This document shows, one piece after another, positions 34,015 to 42,805 of a stretch of DNA of 64,000 nucleotides. The notes under the pieces are model-generated. The model had not been told where the DNA came from and made no database searches. It saw only the letters and a program-made list of their open reading frames with translations. Location of the stretch: assembly GCA_018381235.1 (NCBI GenBank), contig JAGZSF010000007.1, positions 1-64,000 of the forward strand, in the 5' to 3' direction. Both the position numbers and the translations under genes were made by a program. Source of the DNA: Collinsella sp. Its GTDB lineage: Bacteria > Actinomycetota > Coriobacteriia > Coriobacteriales > Coriobacteriaceae. Position 1 is the first letter of the stretch. Every line of letters starts with the position of its first letter.

Positions 34015-35121
34015 ATGACCATGTTCGCCCGCGATCTTTCCGTCGCGCACTACCGCAGCTTCGATAGTTATCGCCTTGCCCTGGACGAGGGCGTGACGAT
34101 ACTTGCGGGACCCAACGCGGCGGGAAAGACCAATCTCATAGAGGCGCTGCAGCTGCTGACGAGCGGCGCCTCGTTTAGGCATCCGACCGCAGCCGAGCTC
34201 GTCCATGATGGCGTGGGCTCGTGCAAGGTCGAGCTGAGGCTCGAGGGCGACGGCCGCGTGCTTGATATGGGATTGAGCGTGGAGGACGGTAAGCGCTCGT
34301 TTAGCCGCAACGGCAAGAGGTGCTCTGCCGCCGGTGTGCGCGGGGCTCTGCCGAGCGTGCTGTTTTGCCCCGACCATCTGGACATGGTTAAGCGAGGCGC
34401 CAGTGTGCGCCGCGCCGCCCTCGATGACTTTGGCATGCAGCTGAGCGCACGTTATGCCGATCTTGCGAGCACCTATGGACGCTGCGTGACCCAGCGTAAC
34501 GCCCTGCTCAAGGAGACCTGGTGCTGTCGCGAGATGCTCGGCGCGTGGAACGATTCGATTGCCCGCGCGGGCTCGGCCCTGCTTGTGCACCGGTTGGCCC
34601 TGCTCGACCGGCTGGCGGGCCATGTGCACACTGCCTACGGGCAAGTGGCATCCGGTGAGGCTGCCAACGTGACCTATACGTCCACGCTGGGGGATTTGCC
34701 CCAGGTCGATGATCGCGAAGAGCTGAAGGGCTGGGCGTACGAGCGCATGCTGGCTGCCCTTGATGAGCACGCCGACGAGGAAATTCGCCGCGGCGTGACG
34801 TTGGTGGGACCGCATCGCGATGAGATTGAGTTTACCGTGGCGGGTCGCTCCGCCCGTTCATTTGCCAGCCAAGGTCAGCAGCGAACGTTGGTTCTGGCCT
34901 GGAAGGTGGCGGAGGTGGCCGTGGCTCGCGATGTCCTGGGCACCGCCCCGTTGCTGCTTTTGGACGACGTGATGAGCGAACTCGACGGCGAACGCCGCGG
35001 TGCTTTTCTGCGGCTGATCGGCGATGATATCCAGACGGTCATAACCACGACCAACCTGGGGTATTTTACCGATGACCTGCTTGATCGAGCCAAGGTGGTG
35101 AGCATGGGTGAGACGTGCTAA
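34015..35121 (+). CDS. recF: DNA replication and repair protein RecF
   Basis: SMC-like ABC ATPase that loads RecA onto gapped DNA with RecO and RecR. Walker A is AGPNAAGKTN (residues 31-40), the signature region is SQGQQRTLVLAWKVAE, and Walker B is LLLLDDVMSELD. 368 residues is normal. The ATG at 34015 lies ten bases after the dnaN stop; the ribosome binding site is weak, suggesting coupling. The next gene overlaps its end by 14 bases. Confidence 0.96.
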   Translation: MTMFARDLSVAHYRSFDSYRLALDEGVTILAGPNAAGKTNLIEALQLLTSGASFRHPTAAELVHDGVGSCKVELRLEGDGRVLDMGLSVEDGKRSFSRNGKRCSAAGVRGALPSVLFCPDHLDMVKRGASVRRAALDDFGMQLSARYADLASTYGRCVTQRNALLKETWCCREMLGAWNDSIARAGSALLVHRLALLDRLAGHVHTAYGQVASGEAANVTYTSTLGDLPQVDDREELKGWAYERMLAALDEHADEEIRRGVTLVGPHRDEIEFTVAGRSARSFASQGQQRTLVLAWKVAEVAVARDVLGTAPLLLLDDVMSELDGERRGAFLRLIGDDIQTVITTTNLGYFTDDLLDRAKVVSMGETC

Positions 35122-35671
35122 TTACGAGCGCGAGAGCGAAACGGTTGCCTTCAGTGGATTTTTGAACGCAGAGCGTCAGCGCATCCTGGCGGCCGCGACA
35201 CCTGAGCGCCGCGCGCAGATGGAGGCTGCCGAGGAGTCGCGCGCGGTCTATCGCGCGTGGAACGCGGTGTGCTCGGGCACGCGCGAGGGGCGGCATGTGA
35301 CGGGCTTGCGCTACCTGCCCGAGTCCAATGAGCTGCTGGTATATCTCGATTCGCCCTCGTGGACGCAGGAAATGACGCTGTTGCGCGAGATCATCCGCGC
35401 GCGCATGGAGCGCGCCGGTGCGCATGTGGACGGCCTGGTGTTCAAAACCACCGCGCCGGGTCACACGCCGCCCGCCGCCAAGCAGCGCCTGCGCCCGGCG
35501 ACGACCGAGCGCCCGCCGGCCCCGCACGCCGACCTAAGTGAGGCCGAATGCACCGAGATTGAGCGCCAAGTGGCGCCCATCGAAGACCAAAAACTGCGCG
35601 AGGCCCTCGAGAATGCCATGAGAGCCAGTGCCGAGTGGGCCAAGGGCGTAGAAAGCAAAAAAGAGCCTTAA
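35108..35671 (+). CDS. DUF721 (DciA-like) protein
   Basis: A 187-residue protein with a DUF721 core (about residues 45-100: YRAWNAV, LLVYLDSPSWTQEM, LLREIIRARME). DUF721 includes DciA, which loads the replicative helicase DnaB in bacteria lacking DnaC/DnaI; the position after recF matches actinobacterial genomes. No dnaC or dnaI is visible near dnaB here, so a helicase-loading role is plausible. It uses a GTG start inside recF. The C-terminal part is Pro/Ala-rich and then charged. Confidence 0.82.
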   Translation: MRRANYERESETVAFSGFLNAERQRILAAATPERRAQMEAAEESRAVYRAWNAVCSGTREGRHVTGLRYLPESNELLVYLDSPSWTQEMTLLREIIRARMERAGAHVDGLVFKTTAPGHTPPAAKQRLRPATTERPPAPHADLSEAECTEIERQVAPIEDQKLREALENAMRASAEWAKGVESKKEP

Positions 35672-35697
35672 ATCGCATCTGGTGGCCTTGTAGAGCC

Positions 35698-35727
35698 AAA
35701 TACCCTCGTTCCCGAGGGTATTTTTTT
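35698..35727 (+). terminator. Terminator of the dnaN-recF operon
   Basis: An 11-bp stem (AAATACCCTCG with CGAGGGTATTT), TTCC loop, then seven T. Confidence 0.92.
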
Positions 35728-35776
35728 ACGATAAACTAGTAAGGCTGTACACATTTTCTTGACTGAAGGAGGACGT

Positions 35777-37807
35777 GTGGCAAACGAAAACGATTACGAT
35801 GGCGGCGAGATTAAGATTCTCGAAGGTCTCGAGGCCGTTCGTAAGCGCCCGGGCATGTATATCGGCTCGACGAGCGCCAGCGGTCTGCATCACCTGGTGT
35901 GGGAGATCGTTGACAACTCCGTCGACGAGGCCATGGCCGGTTTCTGCACCGAGATCCAGGTGACGGTCCACGCCGACAACTCCATCACGGTCGTCGACAA
36001 CGGGCGCGGCATCCCCGTCGACGAGCACCCTGTTAAAAAGATCCCGACGCTCGAGGTCGTCATGACGATCTTGCACGCCGGCGGTAAGTTCGATAACTCG
36101 GCCTATAAGGTTTCGGGCGGCCTGCACGGCGTTGGCATCTCCGTCGTCAACGCACTGTCCAAGCGCGTGGTCGTTCAGGTTCGTCGCGACGGCAACACCT
36201 ACGAGATGGAGTTCTCGCGCGGCAAGACCGTTAAGAAGATGGAGGTCGTGGGCACCTCGGATTCGACGGGCACCACCGTCACCTTCTGGCCCGACGACGA
36301 GATCTTCGAGACCTGCATTTACGATTTCGATACGCTGCACAACCGTCTGCAGGAGACGGCGTTCCTCAATAAGAACCTCAAAATCGTGCTGACTGACGAG
36401 CGCGAGTCTACTCCCCACGTGGAGGAGTTTTGCTACGAGGGCGGCATCATCGACTTCGTCAAGTTCCTTAACGAGGGCAAGGACGTCCCCGAGGCCTTTA
36501 AGGAGCCTATCTACATCGAGGGCAAATCGGACCCGGACGCACCTGTGGCCAAGATGGGCGAGGTTGAGGTTTCCCTGCAGTGGAATAGCGGCTACGGCGA
36601 GAACGTCATGTCGTTTGCCAACGACATCTACACCCCCGAGGGCGGCATGCACCTTGAGGGCTTCCGCACCGCGCTCACCCGCGTGATCAACGACTATGCG
36701 CGCAAGCAGAACCTGCTCAAGGAAAAAGACGCCAATCTGACCGGCGACGATGTGCGCGAGGGCCTTTCGGCCGTTATCTCGGTCAAGCTGCCCGATCCGC
36801 AGTTTGAGGGCCAGACCAAGGCCAAGCTCGGCAGCTCCTATATGCGCGCGCTGACGCTCAAGATCGTGACCGACGGCCTTGCCGATTACCTCGAGGAGCA
36901 CCCTAAGCCCGCTCGCGAGATCGTCAAGAAGGCGCAGCAGGCCTGCAAGGCGCGCAATGCCGCCCGCAAGGCGCGCGAGGCGACCCGCCGCAAGAGCCTG
37001 CTCGAGACGGCGTCCCTGCCCGGTAAGCTCGCCGACTGCTCGGTGCGCGATGCCGAGCTGACCGAGCTCTTCATCGTAGAGGGCGACTCGGCAGGCGGTT
37101 CGGCCAAGGACGGCCGTCGCCGAGACATCCAGGCGATTCTGCCCCTGCGCGGCAAGATTTTGAACGTCGAGCGCGTTGGTGACCATCGCGCGTTCTCGAG
37201 TGACACCATCCAGTCGCTGATTACCGCGATCGGCTGTGGCGTCACGACGAGTGCCGGCGACGGCGGCGATTTCGATATCACCAAGGCGCGCTACCACAAG
37301 ATCATCATCATGACCGATGCAGACGTCGACGGCGCGCATATCCGCATCCTGCTGCTGACGTTCTTCTACAAGTACATGCGTCCGCTGATCGATGCCGGCT
37401 ACGTCTATGTTGCCTGCCCGCCCATCTTTGGCATTAAGGTGCGCAACAAGATCCACTACGTGTATCCCAACGGCCGCCAGCCCGAAGACGAGATCCTGCG
37501 CGATACCATCCAGAGTCTGGGCCTGAACCCCGATGATAACGACGAGGACGGCAAGGCCAAGGACGGCAAGATCACCAAAAAGCGCAAGGGCTATACCGTC
37601 CAGCGCTACAAGGGCCTGGGCGAGATGGACCCCAAACAGCTTGCCTCGACGACGATGGACCCAAAGACCCGCATTCTGCAGCGTGTGTCGATCGAGGACG
37701 CCGTGGTGGCGGACCGCGCCGTGCGCGAGCTGATGGGTTCCGAGGTCGGCTATCGCCGCGAGTACATCGAGAAGCATGCACATGATGCACGATTCCTTGA
37801 CGCTTAA
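35777..37807 (+). CDS. gyrB: DNA gyrase subunit B
   Basis: ATPase subunit of gyrase, which introduces negative supercoils. The GHKL motifs EIVDNSVDEAMAG and DNGRGIPVDEHP, the GGLHGVGISVVNAL loop, and the TOPRIM EGDSAGGSAK are visible. 676 residues is the short Gram-positive form. The GTG at 35777 follows GAAGGAGG; an upstream TTG (35759) would overlap it. gyrA follows after 11 bases. Confidence 0.97.
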   Translation: MANENDYDGGEIKILEGLEAVRKRPGMYIGSTSASGLHHLVWEIVDNSVDEAMAGFCTEIQVTVHADNSITVVDNGRGIPVDEHPVKKIPTLEVVMTILHAGGKFDNSAYKVSGGLHGVGISVVNALSKRVVVQVRRDGNTYEMEFSRGKTVKKMEVVGTSDSTGTTVTFWPDDEIFETCIYDFDTLHNRLQETAFLNKNLKIVLTDERESTPHVEEFCYEGGIIDFVKFLNEGKDVPEAFKEPIYIEGKSDPDAPVAKMGEVEVSLQWNSGYGENVMSFANDIYTPEGGMHLEGFRTALTRVINDYARKQNLLKEKDANLTGDDVREGLSAVISVKLPDPQFEGQTKAKLGSSYMRALTLKIVTDGLADYLEEHPKPAREIVKKAQQACKARNAARKAREATRRKSLLETASLPGKLADCSVRDAELTELFIVEGDSAGGSAKDGRRRDIQAILPLRGKILNVERVGDHRAFSSDTIQSLITAIGCGVTTSAGDGGDFDITKARYHKIIIMTDADVDGAHIRILLLTFFYKYMRPLIDAGYVYVACPPIFGIKVRNKIHYVYPNGRQPEDEILRDTIQSLGLNPDDNDEDGKAKDGKITKKRKGYTVQRYKGLGEMDPKQLASTTMDPKTRILQRVSIEDAVVADRAVRELMGSEVGYRREYIEKHAHDARFLDA

Positions 37808-37818
37808 GAGGAGGTAAC

Positions 37819-40560
37819 GTGGCAGACGATATCAACAACAACGAGGGTATGGGCGAGGCCGGCGATGCCGGTATGCCCGATGATCTGAAGCGCCTGCTTG
37901 CCCTTGCTGAGCAGGGCGAGGACGGCGATCCGGACGCCTATAACCCCGATGCCGATGATGATGAGGAAGAGGACGACGACGGTGAGCTCGAGGAGAGCTT
38001 TGGCGAAGTCGATCGTGGCGCCTCGGCCGGCGAGGACATCAACGGCGGCCAGCTCCAGATTTCGGAGTTCGGTCGCGAGATGAAGCAGTCGTTCATCGAG
38101 TATTCGATGTCGGTTATCACAGCGCGTGCCCTGCCGGACGTGCGCGACGGCTTAAAGCCGGTACACCGCCGCATCCTGTACGCGATGAACGAGAGCGGCA
38201 TCTACCCCAACCGCCCACACAAAAAGTCGGCCTGGACGGTCGGCGAAGTTATCGGTAAGTACCACCCGCACGGTGACTTTGCGGTCTACGAGGCCATGGT
38301 CCGCCTGGCGCAGTGGTTCTCCATGCGCACGCCGCTCATCGACGGTCACGGCAACTTCGGCAACATCGATGGCGACGGCGCGGCGGCCATGCGTTACACC
38401 GAGAGCCGCCTGGCCAAGCCCGCCATGGAACTGCTGCGTGACTTGCAGAAGGATACCGTCGACTGGCAGCCCAACTACGACGAATCGCTCGCCGAGCCCG
38501 TGGCACTGCCTGCGCGCTTCCCCAACCTGCTGGTCAACGGCAGCCAGGGCATCGCCGTCGGCATGGCCACCAACATCGCCCCGCATAACCTCACCGAGGC
38601 GATCGAGGCCACCTGCTACCTGATCGACAACCCCGACGCCACCGTCGACGAGCTCATGCAGATCATGCCCGGTCCGGACTTCCCCACCGGCGCCATCATC
38701 ATGGGCAGCGCCGGCATTAAGCAGAGCTACGAGACCGGCCGCGGCTCCATTACCGTGCGTGCCAAGGCACATGTGGAGTCCACCAAGACCGGCCGCAGCC
38801 GCCTGGTCTTTACCGAGATTCCCTACATGGTCAACAAGGGCACCCTGCAGGAGAAGATCGCCCAACTCGTCAACGACAAGCGCATTGAGGGCATCTCGGA
38901 TATGCGCGATGAGTCCAACCAGAAGGGCATCCGTCTGGTCATCGAGCTCAAGAAGGGCGTCATTCCGCAGGTCGTGCTCAACAACCTGTATAAGTACACC
39001 TCGCTGCAGACGACCTTTGGCGCCAACAACCTGGCACTCGTCAACGGCGTTCCCAAATGCCTGAGCCTGCGCGAGATGCTGCAGCACTACATCGACCACC
39101 AGGTCGACGTCGTCACCCGCCGCACCCGCTTCGACCTTAAGAAGGCCCAGGCCCGCGCGCATATCCTCGAGGGCTACCTGATGGCCCTTGACCATATCGA
39201 CGAGGTCATTAGCATCATCCGCTCCTCGCAGACCGACTCCGAGGCCAGCAGCCGACTGATCGAACGCTTTGGCTTTACGCCCGAGCAGACCACGGCCATC
39301 CTCGAGATGAAGCTGCGCCGCCTGACCGGCCTGGAGCGCGACAAGATCCAAGAAGAGTTGGACGGCCTGCGCCGCGCCATCGCCTACTACGAGGACCTGC
39401 TGGCGCACGAGGAGAAGATCCTGGGCGTCATCAAGGAAGAGATGCGCGAGATCTCCAAGAAGTTCGGCGACAAGCGCCGCACCGAGATCAGCCAGGTTGA
39501 GAAGGACCTGGATGTCGAGGACCTCATCGCCGACGAGGATATGGTCGTGACCATCACCCACACCGGCTACGTTAAGCGTATCCCGGTGGCCGCCTACCGT
39601 GCCCAAAAGCGCGGTGGCAAGGGCGTGTCGGGCGTCAACCTCAAAGAGGACGACGTCATCGACGAGATGTTCATCGCGTCCACGCACGAGTACGTGCTGT
39701 TCTTCTCGAGCAAGGGCAAGGTCTATCGCCTGAAGGTGCACGAGCTGCCGGTGGGTACGCGCCAAGCGCGCGGTACCGCGATCGTCAACCTGCTGCCCTT
39801 CGAGGAGGGCGAGAAGATCGCGAGCGTCATCAGCTGCCGCGAGTTCCCAGCCGACGAGTACCTGATGTTTGCCACCAAGAGCGGCATGGTCAAGAAGACC
39901 GTGATGAGCGCATATGACCGCAGCCGTCGCGACGGCCTGATCGCTATCAACCTGCGTGACGACGACGCGCTGCTGAACGTGCGCCGCGTGCGCGAGGGCG
40001 ACAAGATTATCCTGGCCACCACCGCGGGCAAGGCGATCATGTTCTCCGAGGAGCAGGTGCGCGCCACCGGCCGCGATACCAGCGGCGTTCGCGGTATTGG
40101 TATGAAGGACGGCGTGAGCGTTCTGGGCATGGAAGTCACTAACGGCAACGGCGATCTGTTCGTCATCACCGAGCGCGGCTACGGCAAGCGCACGCCGGTC
40201 GCGGACTACCCGGAGCAGAATCGCGGCGGTCAGGGCGTCTACACCATTCAAATGACCGAGCGTAAGGGTAACCTCGCGGCCATGAAGACGGTGGGCCCGC
40301 AGCACGAGCTGTTCATCGTGACGGAGGGCGCGACGGTCATTCGCGTCAAGACCGACGAGATCAGCCAGACCGGCCGCGCCACCCAGGGCGTCAAGATGAT
40401 GACCGTCGACGACAACGACCGCATCTGCGCCGTGGCCCGCATGACGACCGCCAAAGAGAAGCCCGAGGGCGAAGCCATAGAAAACGGCTCCGCCCCCGAA
40501 GAAACCCCTGTCGATCTAGGCGACGGCAACGACATGCCGGAAGATCTCCTTGACGAGTAA
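37819..40560 (+). CDS. gyrA: DNA gyrase subunit A, with Phe at the quinolone-resistance position
   Basis: Breakage-rejoining subunit. The catalytic Tyr is in AAAMRYTE and the GyrA box reads QKRGGKG. An acidic N-terminal extension of about 75 residues (runs of Asp/Glu) precedes the usual start of homology (SFIEYSMSVITARALPDVRDG). The quinolone pocket reads HPHGDFAVYEAM: Phe154 stands at E. coli Ser83 and Glu158 at Asp87. Glu at the second site is normal in Gram-positives, but Phe at the first is a known resistance change in other species. A GTG start with GAGGAGG upstream gives 913 residues. Confidence 0.96.
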   Translation: MADDINNNEGMGEAGDAGMPDDLKRLLALAEQGEDGDPDAYNPDADDDEEEDDDGELEESFGEVDRGASAGEDINGGQLQISEFGREMKQSFIEYSMSVITARALPDVRDGLKPVHRRILYAMNESGIYPNRPHKKSAWTVGEVIGKYHPHGDFAVYEAMVRLAQWFSMRTPLIDGHGNFGNIDGDGAAAMRYTESRLAKPAMELLRDLQKDTVDWQPNYDESLAEPVALPARFPNLLVNGSQGIAVGMATNIAPHNLTEAIEATCYLIDNPDATVDELMQIMPGPDFPTGAIIMGSAGIKQSYETGRGSITVRAKAHVESTKTGRSRLVFTEIPYMVNKGTLQEKIAQLVNDKRIEGISDMRDESNQKGIRLVIELKKGVIPQVVLNNLYKYTSLQTTFGANNLALVNGVPKCLSLREMLQHYIDHQVDVVTRRTRFDLKKAQARAHILEGYLMALDHIDEVISIIRSSQTDSEASSRLIERFGFTPEQTTAILEMKLRRLTGLERDKIQEELDGLRRAIAYYEDLLAHEEKILGVIKEEMREISKKFGDKRRTEISQVEKDLDVEDLIADEDMVVTITHTGYVKRIPVAAYRAQKRGGKGVSGVNLKEDDVIDEMFIASTHEYVLFFSSKGKVYRLKVHELPVGTRQARGTAIVNLLPFEEGEKIASVISCREFPADEYLMFATKSGMVKKTVMSAYDRSRRDGLIAINLRDDDALLNVRRVREGDKIILATTAGKAIMFSEEQVRATGRDTSGVRGIGMKDGVSVLGMEVTNGNGDLFVITERGYGKRTPVADYPEQNRGGQGVYTIQMTERKGNLAAMKTVGPQHELFIVTEGATVIRVKTDEISQTGRATQGVKMMTVDDNDRICAVARMTTAKEKPEGEAIENGSAPEETPVDLGDGNDMPEDLLDE

Positions 40561-40600
40561 GAGGCCCTAACTGTTAGAAAATATCAGACCCCATATATCG

Positions 40601-40633
40601 GCGGTCGGCGCACTGCGCGCCGACCGCTTTTTT
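40601..40633 (+). terminator. Terminator of gyrBA
   Basis: An 11-bp stem, GCGGTCGGCGC (40601-40611) with GCGCCGACCGC (40617-40627), followed by six T. Confidence 0.92.
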
Positions 40634-40649
40634 GAAAATTGAACCCCGC

Positions 40650-40786
40650 GTCGGCCCCGGCTGCCCGACGGCATGCGAAGTCGATCGCGAGTTCCGCACG
40701 AGCCGGAGAGCACTTAATGTGCTCTCCGTGCGAGCAGGACTGTCCGAGCAGGCGACTTCGCATGCCGCCGGGCAGCCGGGGCCGAC
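40650..40786. repeat. Long interrupted palindrome downstream of gyrA
   Basis: Outer arms 40650-40683 and 40753-40786 are complementary at 33 of 34 positions. An inner perfect 9-bp stem (GGAGAGCAC, 40705-40713, with 40719-40727) has loop TTAAT, and CGCAC/GTGCG adds a further stem. It follows a complete terminator and has no T run, so it is not needed for termination. Function is unknown. Confidence 0.85.
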
Positions 40787-40813
40787 ACCCCTCAAAGATT
40801 TTCAAAAAAGTTG

Positions 40814-40843
40814 TTGACGCGCGCGTAACGACTCGTCTAATAT
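40814..40843 (+). promoter_or_regulatory. Promoter of the tRNA-Ile/Ala/Ile cluster
   Basis: TTGACG (40814-40819) and TAATAT (40838-40843) are separated by 18 bases, close to the sigma-70-type consensus, with the tRNA starting 15 bases further on. Confidence 0.75.
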
Positions 40844-40857
40844 ATCCCTTGCGCGAT

Positions 40858-40934
40858 GGACCTGTAGCTCAGTTGGTTAGAGCGTCCGGCTGATAACCGG
40901 GAGGTCACAAGTTCGAATCTTGTCAGGTCCACCA
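40858..40934 (+). tRNA. tRNA-Ile (GAT), copy 1
   Basis: Complete 77-base cloverleaf: acceptor GGACCTG, anticodon loop CTGATAA (anticodon GAT), T-arm AAGTTCGAATCTT and encoded CCA. Identical to the copy at 41082. Confidence 0.97.
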
Positions 40935-40948
40935 CTTTCTTTCGCAAT

Positions 40949-40990
40949 AAACACCCCAGCGAGAGCCGAGTCGCCGCTGGGGTGTTTATT
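40949..40990 (+). terminator. Stem-loop between tRNA-Ile and tRNA-Ala
   Basis: A 12-bp stem (AAACACCCCAGC with GCTGGGGTGTTT) is followed by ATTA; likely a terminator or processing hairpin. Confidence 0.65.
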
Positions 40991-41001
40991 ACTGTCTCCG
41001 T

Positions 41002-41077
41002 GGGGGTTTAGCTCAGCTGGGAGAGCGCGGGCTTTGCAAGCCTGAGGTCAGGGGTTCGATCCCCCTAACCTCCACCA
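41002..41077 (+). tRNA. tRNA-Ala (TGC)
   Basis: Acceptor GGGGGTT pairs with AACCTCC; anticodon loop TTTGCAA gives TGC; T-arm GGGTTCGATCCCC; CCA encoded. 76 bases. Confidence 0.96.
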
Positions 41078-41081
41078 TGAT

Positions 41082-41158
41082 GGACCTGTAGCTCAGTTGG
41101 TTAGAGCGTCCGGCTGATAACCGGGAGGTCACAAGTTCGAATCTTGTCAGGTCCACCA
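41082..41158 (+). tRNA. tRNA-Ile (GAT), copy 2
   Basis: Base-for-base the same as 40858-40934. It starts only four bases after tRNA-Ala, so the two are co-transcribed. Confidence 0.97.
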
Positions 41159-41172
41159 TCAAAACTGTGAAG

Positions 41173-41202
41173 AGCCCTGAGGCGTTGCCTCGGGGCTTTT
41201 TT
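41173..41202 (+). terminator. Terminator of the tRNA cluster
   Basis: A 10-bp stem (AGCCCTGAGGC with GCCTCGGGGCT, one wobble) is followed by six T. Confidence 0.9.
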
Positions 41203-41317
41203 CTTGTCTGCGATAAATCTCATTTTGGTTTTGTGTGCTGTGCGAAAGATTGGGTAGTATAGCTATTCAATGCGGCAACCCTGCCGCGTGTTAACCGCTA
41301 CGTACCGGAGGTGTTCC

Positions 41318-41818
41318 ATGGTTCGTGTCGACATAGAGACCATCGTCATGGCCGCCGGTCCCGTGCCATCGCTTATCGTGCTTCGCGAGCGCTGCAGTAA
41401 ATCGGACTCGCCCGCGCCGTTGCGTTCCCTTTCCATTCAGACTGGTTCGTTTGAGGCTGCTGCCATTAGCCGTGGCATCGATAGTGGCCGCGCCGAGCGC
41501 CCGATTACCCATGACCTGCTGCTCGATACTGTTAGCGCCCTGGGCGCCAAGCTCGAGCGCATCGAGATCGTTCGCGCCGAGCCGCCGGTGTTCTACGCGA
41601 CGATCGTTGTGCTGGTCGATGGCGACGAGCGCAAGATCGACGCCCGCCCCAGTGATGCCATTGCCCTTGCCGTGCGCAGCAATGCTCCCATGTTTGTGGA
41701 GGATGACATCATGAATCGCTTGGGCACTGTTTCTACCCATGCCGAGGAAGTTGACGACGAGCAGGAGTTCGAGAAGTTCGACGAGTTCGTCCATACGCTC
41801 TCCCCCGATGATTTCTAA
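41318..41818 (+). CDS. Bifunctional nuclease family protein (DUF151)
   Basis: A 166-residue protein of the BFN/DUF151 family. The core GSFEAAAISRGI, RPITHDLLLD and KIDARPSDAIALAVRSNAPMF follows the family pattern closely. Plant members have DNase/RNase activity; bacterial function is not settled. The ATG at 41318 follows GGAGG by six bases. A membrane-protein gene starts directly at its stop codon (TAA ATG), so they are coupled. The acidic C-terminus (about 25 residues) is an addition to the core. Confidence 0.9.
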   Translation: MVRVDIETIVMAAGPVPSLIVLRERCSKSDSPAPLRSLSIQTGSFEAAAISRGIDSGRAERPITHDLLLDTVSALGAKLERIEIVRAEPPVFYATIVVLVDGDERKIDARPSDAIALAVRSNAPMFVEDDIMNRLGTVSTHAEEVDDEQEFEKFDEFVHTLSPDDF

Positions 41819-42208
41819 ATGCGGGGCGGCCAGGTTGCGGAGCGTTCGCTGATGGCCGGCGGCATGTCTGCCGAGGCGGCGGCTATCGCGCGTGAAGCCC
41901 AGATGCGCTCGGAGGCATCCGAGGCGGCTCGCATTGCCTATGTGACGCAGGCCCGCACGCTTCGTGAACGCCGCGGCTCGTTTATCAAGATGGTTGTCAT
42001 CTCCGTCCTTGTCGCGGCAATCTGCTCGCGCCTTCGTGGTACAGTTGGTGCGCTTGGGTTTTCGATCTCTACGGGCCTGGTGATCTGGGGTGTGGTCGAC
42101 GCGGTAATGCTGACTAGTCAGATCAAGGTGCTCGACAAGCGCGCGATGGATATGATGCGCGCCCGCGACGCTGCCGCCAAGATCGCCGCCGAGGCACAGG
42201 AACTGTAA
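41819..42208 (+). CDS. Two-TM membrane protein coupled to the DUF151 gene
   Basis: A 129-residue protein of unknown family: an Ala/Arg-rich N-terminal helix (about 1-55), two adjacent hydrophobic segments (about 57-72 and 79-98) and a basic-acidic C-terminal helix. It begins directly after the DUF151 stop codon. A membrane-anchoring partner is possible, but nothing beyond the spacing supports it. Confidence 0.75.
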   Translation: MRGGQVAERSLMAGGMSAEAAAIAREAQMRSEASEAARIAYVTQARTLRERRGSFIKMVVISVLVAAICSRLRGTVGALGFSISTGLVIWGVVDAVMLTSQIKVLDKRAMDMMRARDAAAKIAAEAQEL

Positions 42209-42238
42209 CGACGCCGGACTCGATGGGAAGGTCTAAAG

Positions 42239-42688
42239 ATGGCACAGGATATGCAGGACGCCGGTAACGTCTCCGCCGAGCTCGACGCCATGGTGTGCGA
42301 TCTGATCGGCGCCTTCTTGGACGACCTGGCCGCGGGCGAGAACCCGGGCGTGGTCGTGGCAATCGAGGACGCTGCTTCCAACCGATATCTGGCGGCGCTC
42401 GACGAGGACGGCGAAGAGGCGTGCCTGGAGGCGGCCACCAACTTTATCTCCGAGCACAAGATGGGCCTTAAGGACGAGGGCCTGGGCCGCATCGCCCGTT
42501 ACGCCATCGGCTACACCGGTTGTGTCGAGATCGATGGCGGCTACCATGACGCCCTGCTCGTGAGCTTCTTCGAAACCACGCTCGAGAGCGGCTTTTCGGC
42601 ATACGTACTGTACGAGGGTGTGGGCGCCGGCGATGGTTTTATGTGGAGCGACCCTGAACCTGCAGGTGAGGAAACCCCTCTAATCTAA
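42239..42688 (+). CDS. Conserved-looking acidic protein of unknown function
   Basis: A 149-residue acidic soluble protein (many Asp/Glu, Gly-rich turns such as YTGCVEIDGGYHDALLVSFFE), with no signal peptide or membrane segment. I recognise no domain. It has a GGAAGG site before the ATG and lies 30 bases after the membrane protein gene, so it may be the third gene of that operon. Confidence 0.75.
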   Translation: MAQDMQDAGNVSAELDAMVCDLIGAFLDDLAAGENPGVVVAIEDAASNRYLAALDEDGEEACLEAATNFISEHKMGLKDEGLGRIARYAIGYTGCVEIDGGYHDALLVSFFETTLESGFSAYVLYEGVGAGDGFMWSDPEPAGEETPLI

Positions 42689-42805
42689 AATCGCTAAAAT
42701 AAACGAGTTTTCGGTAAAAGGCTCAATATTCCCGCTGAGCGTTGTGTTGCTGGGCGGGTCGCATACGCGTGCCGGTTGTATATAGATAGAAGATAGGGGA
42801 ACTAC

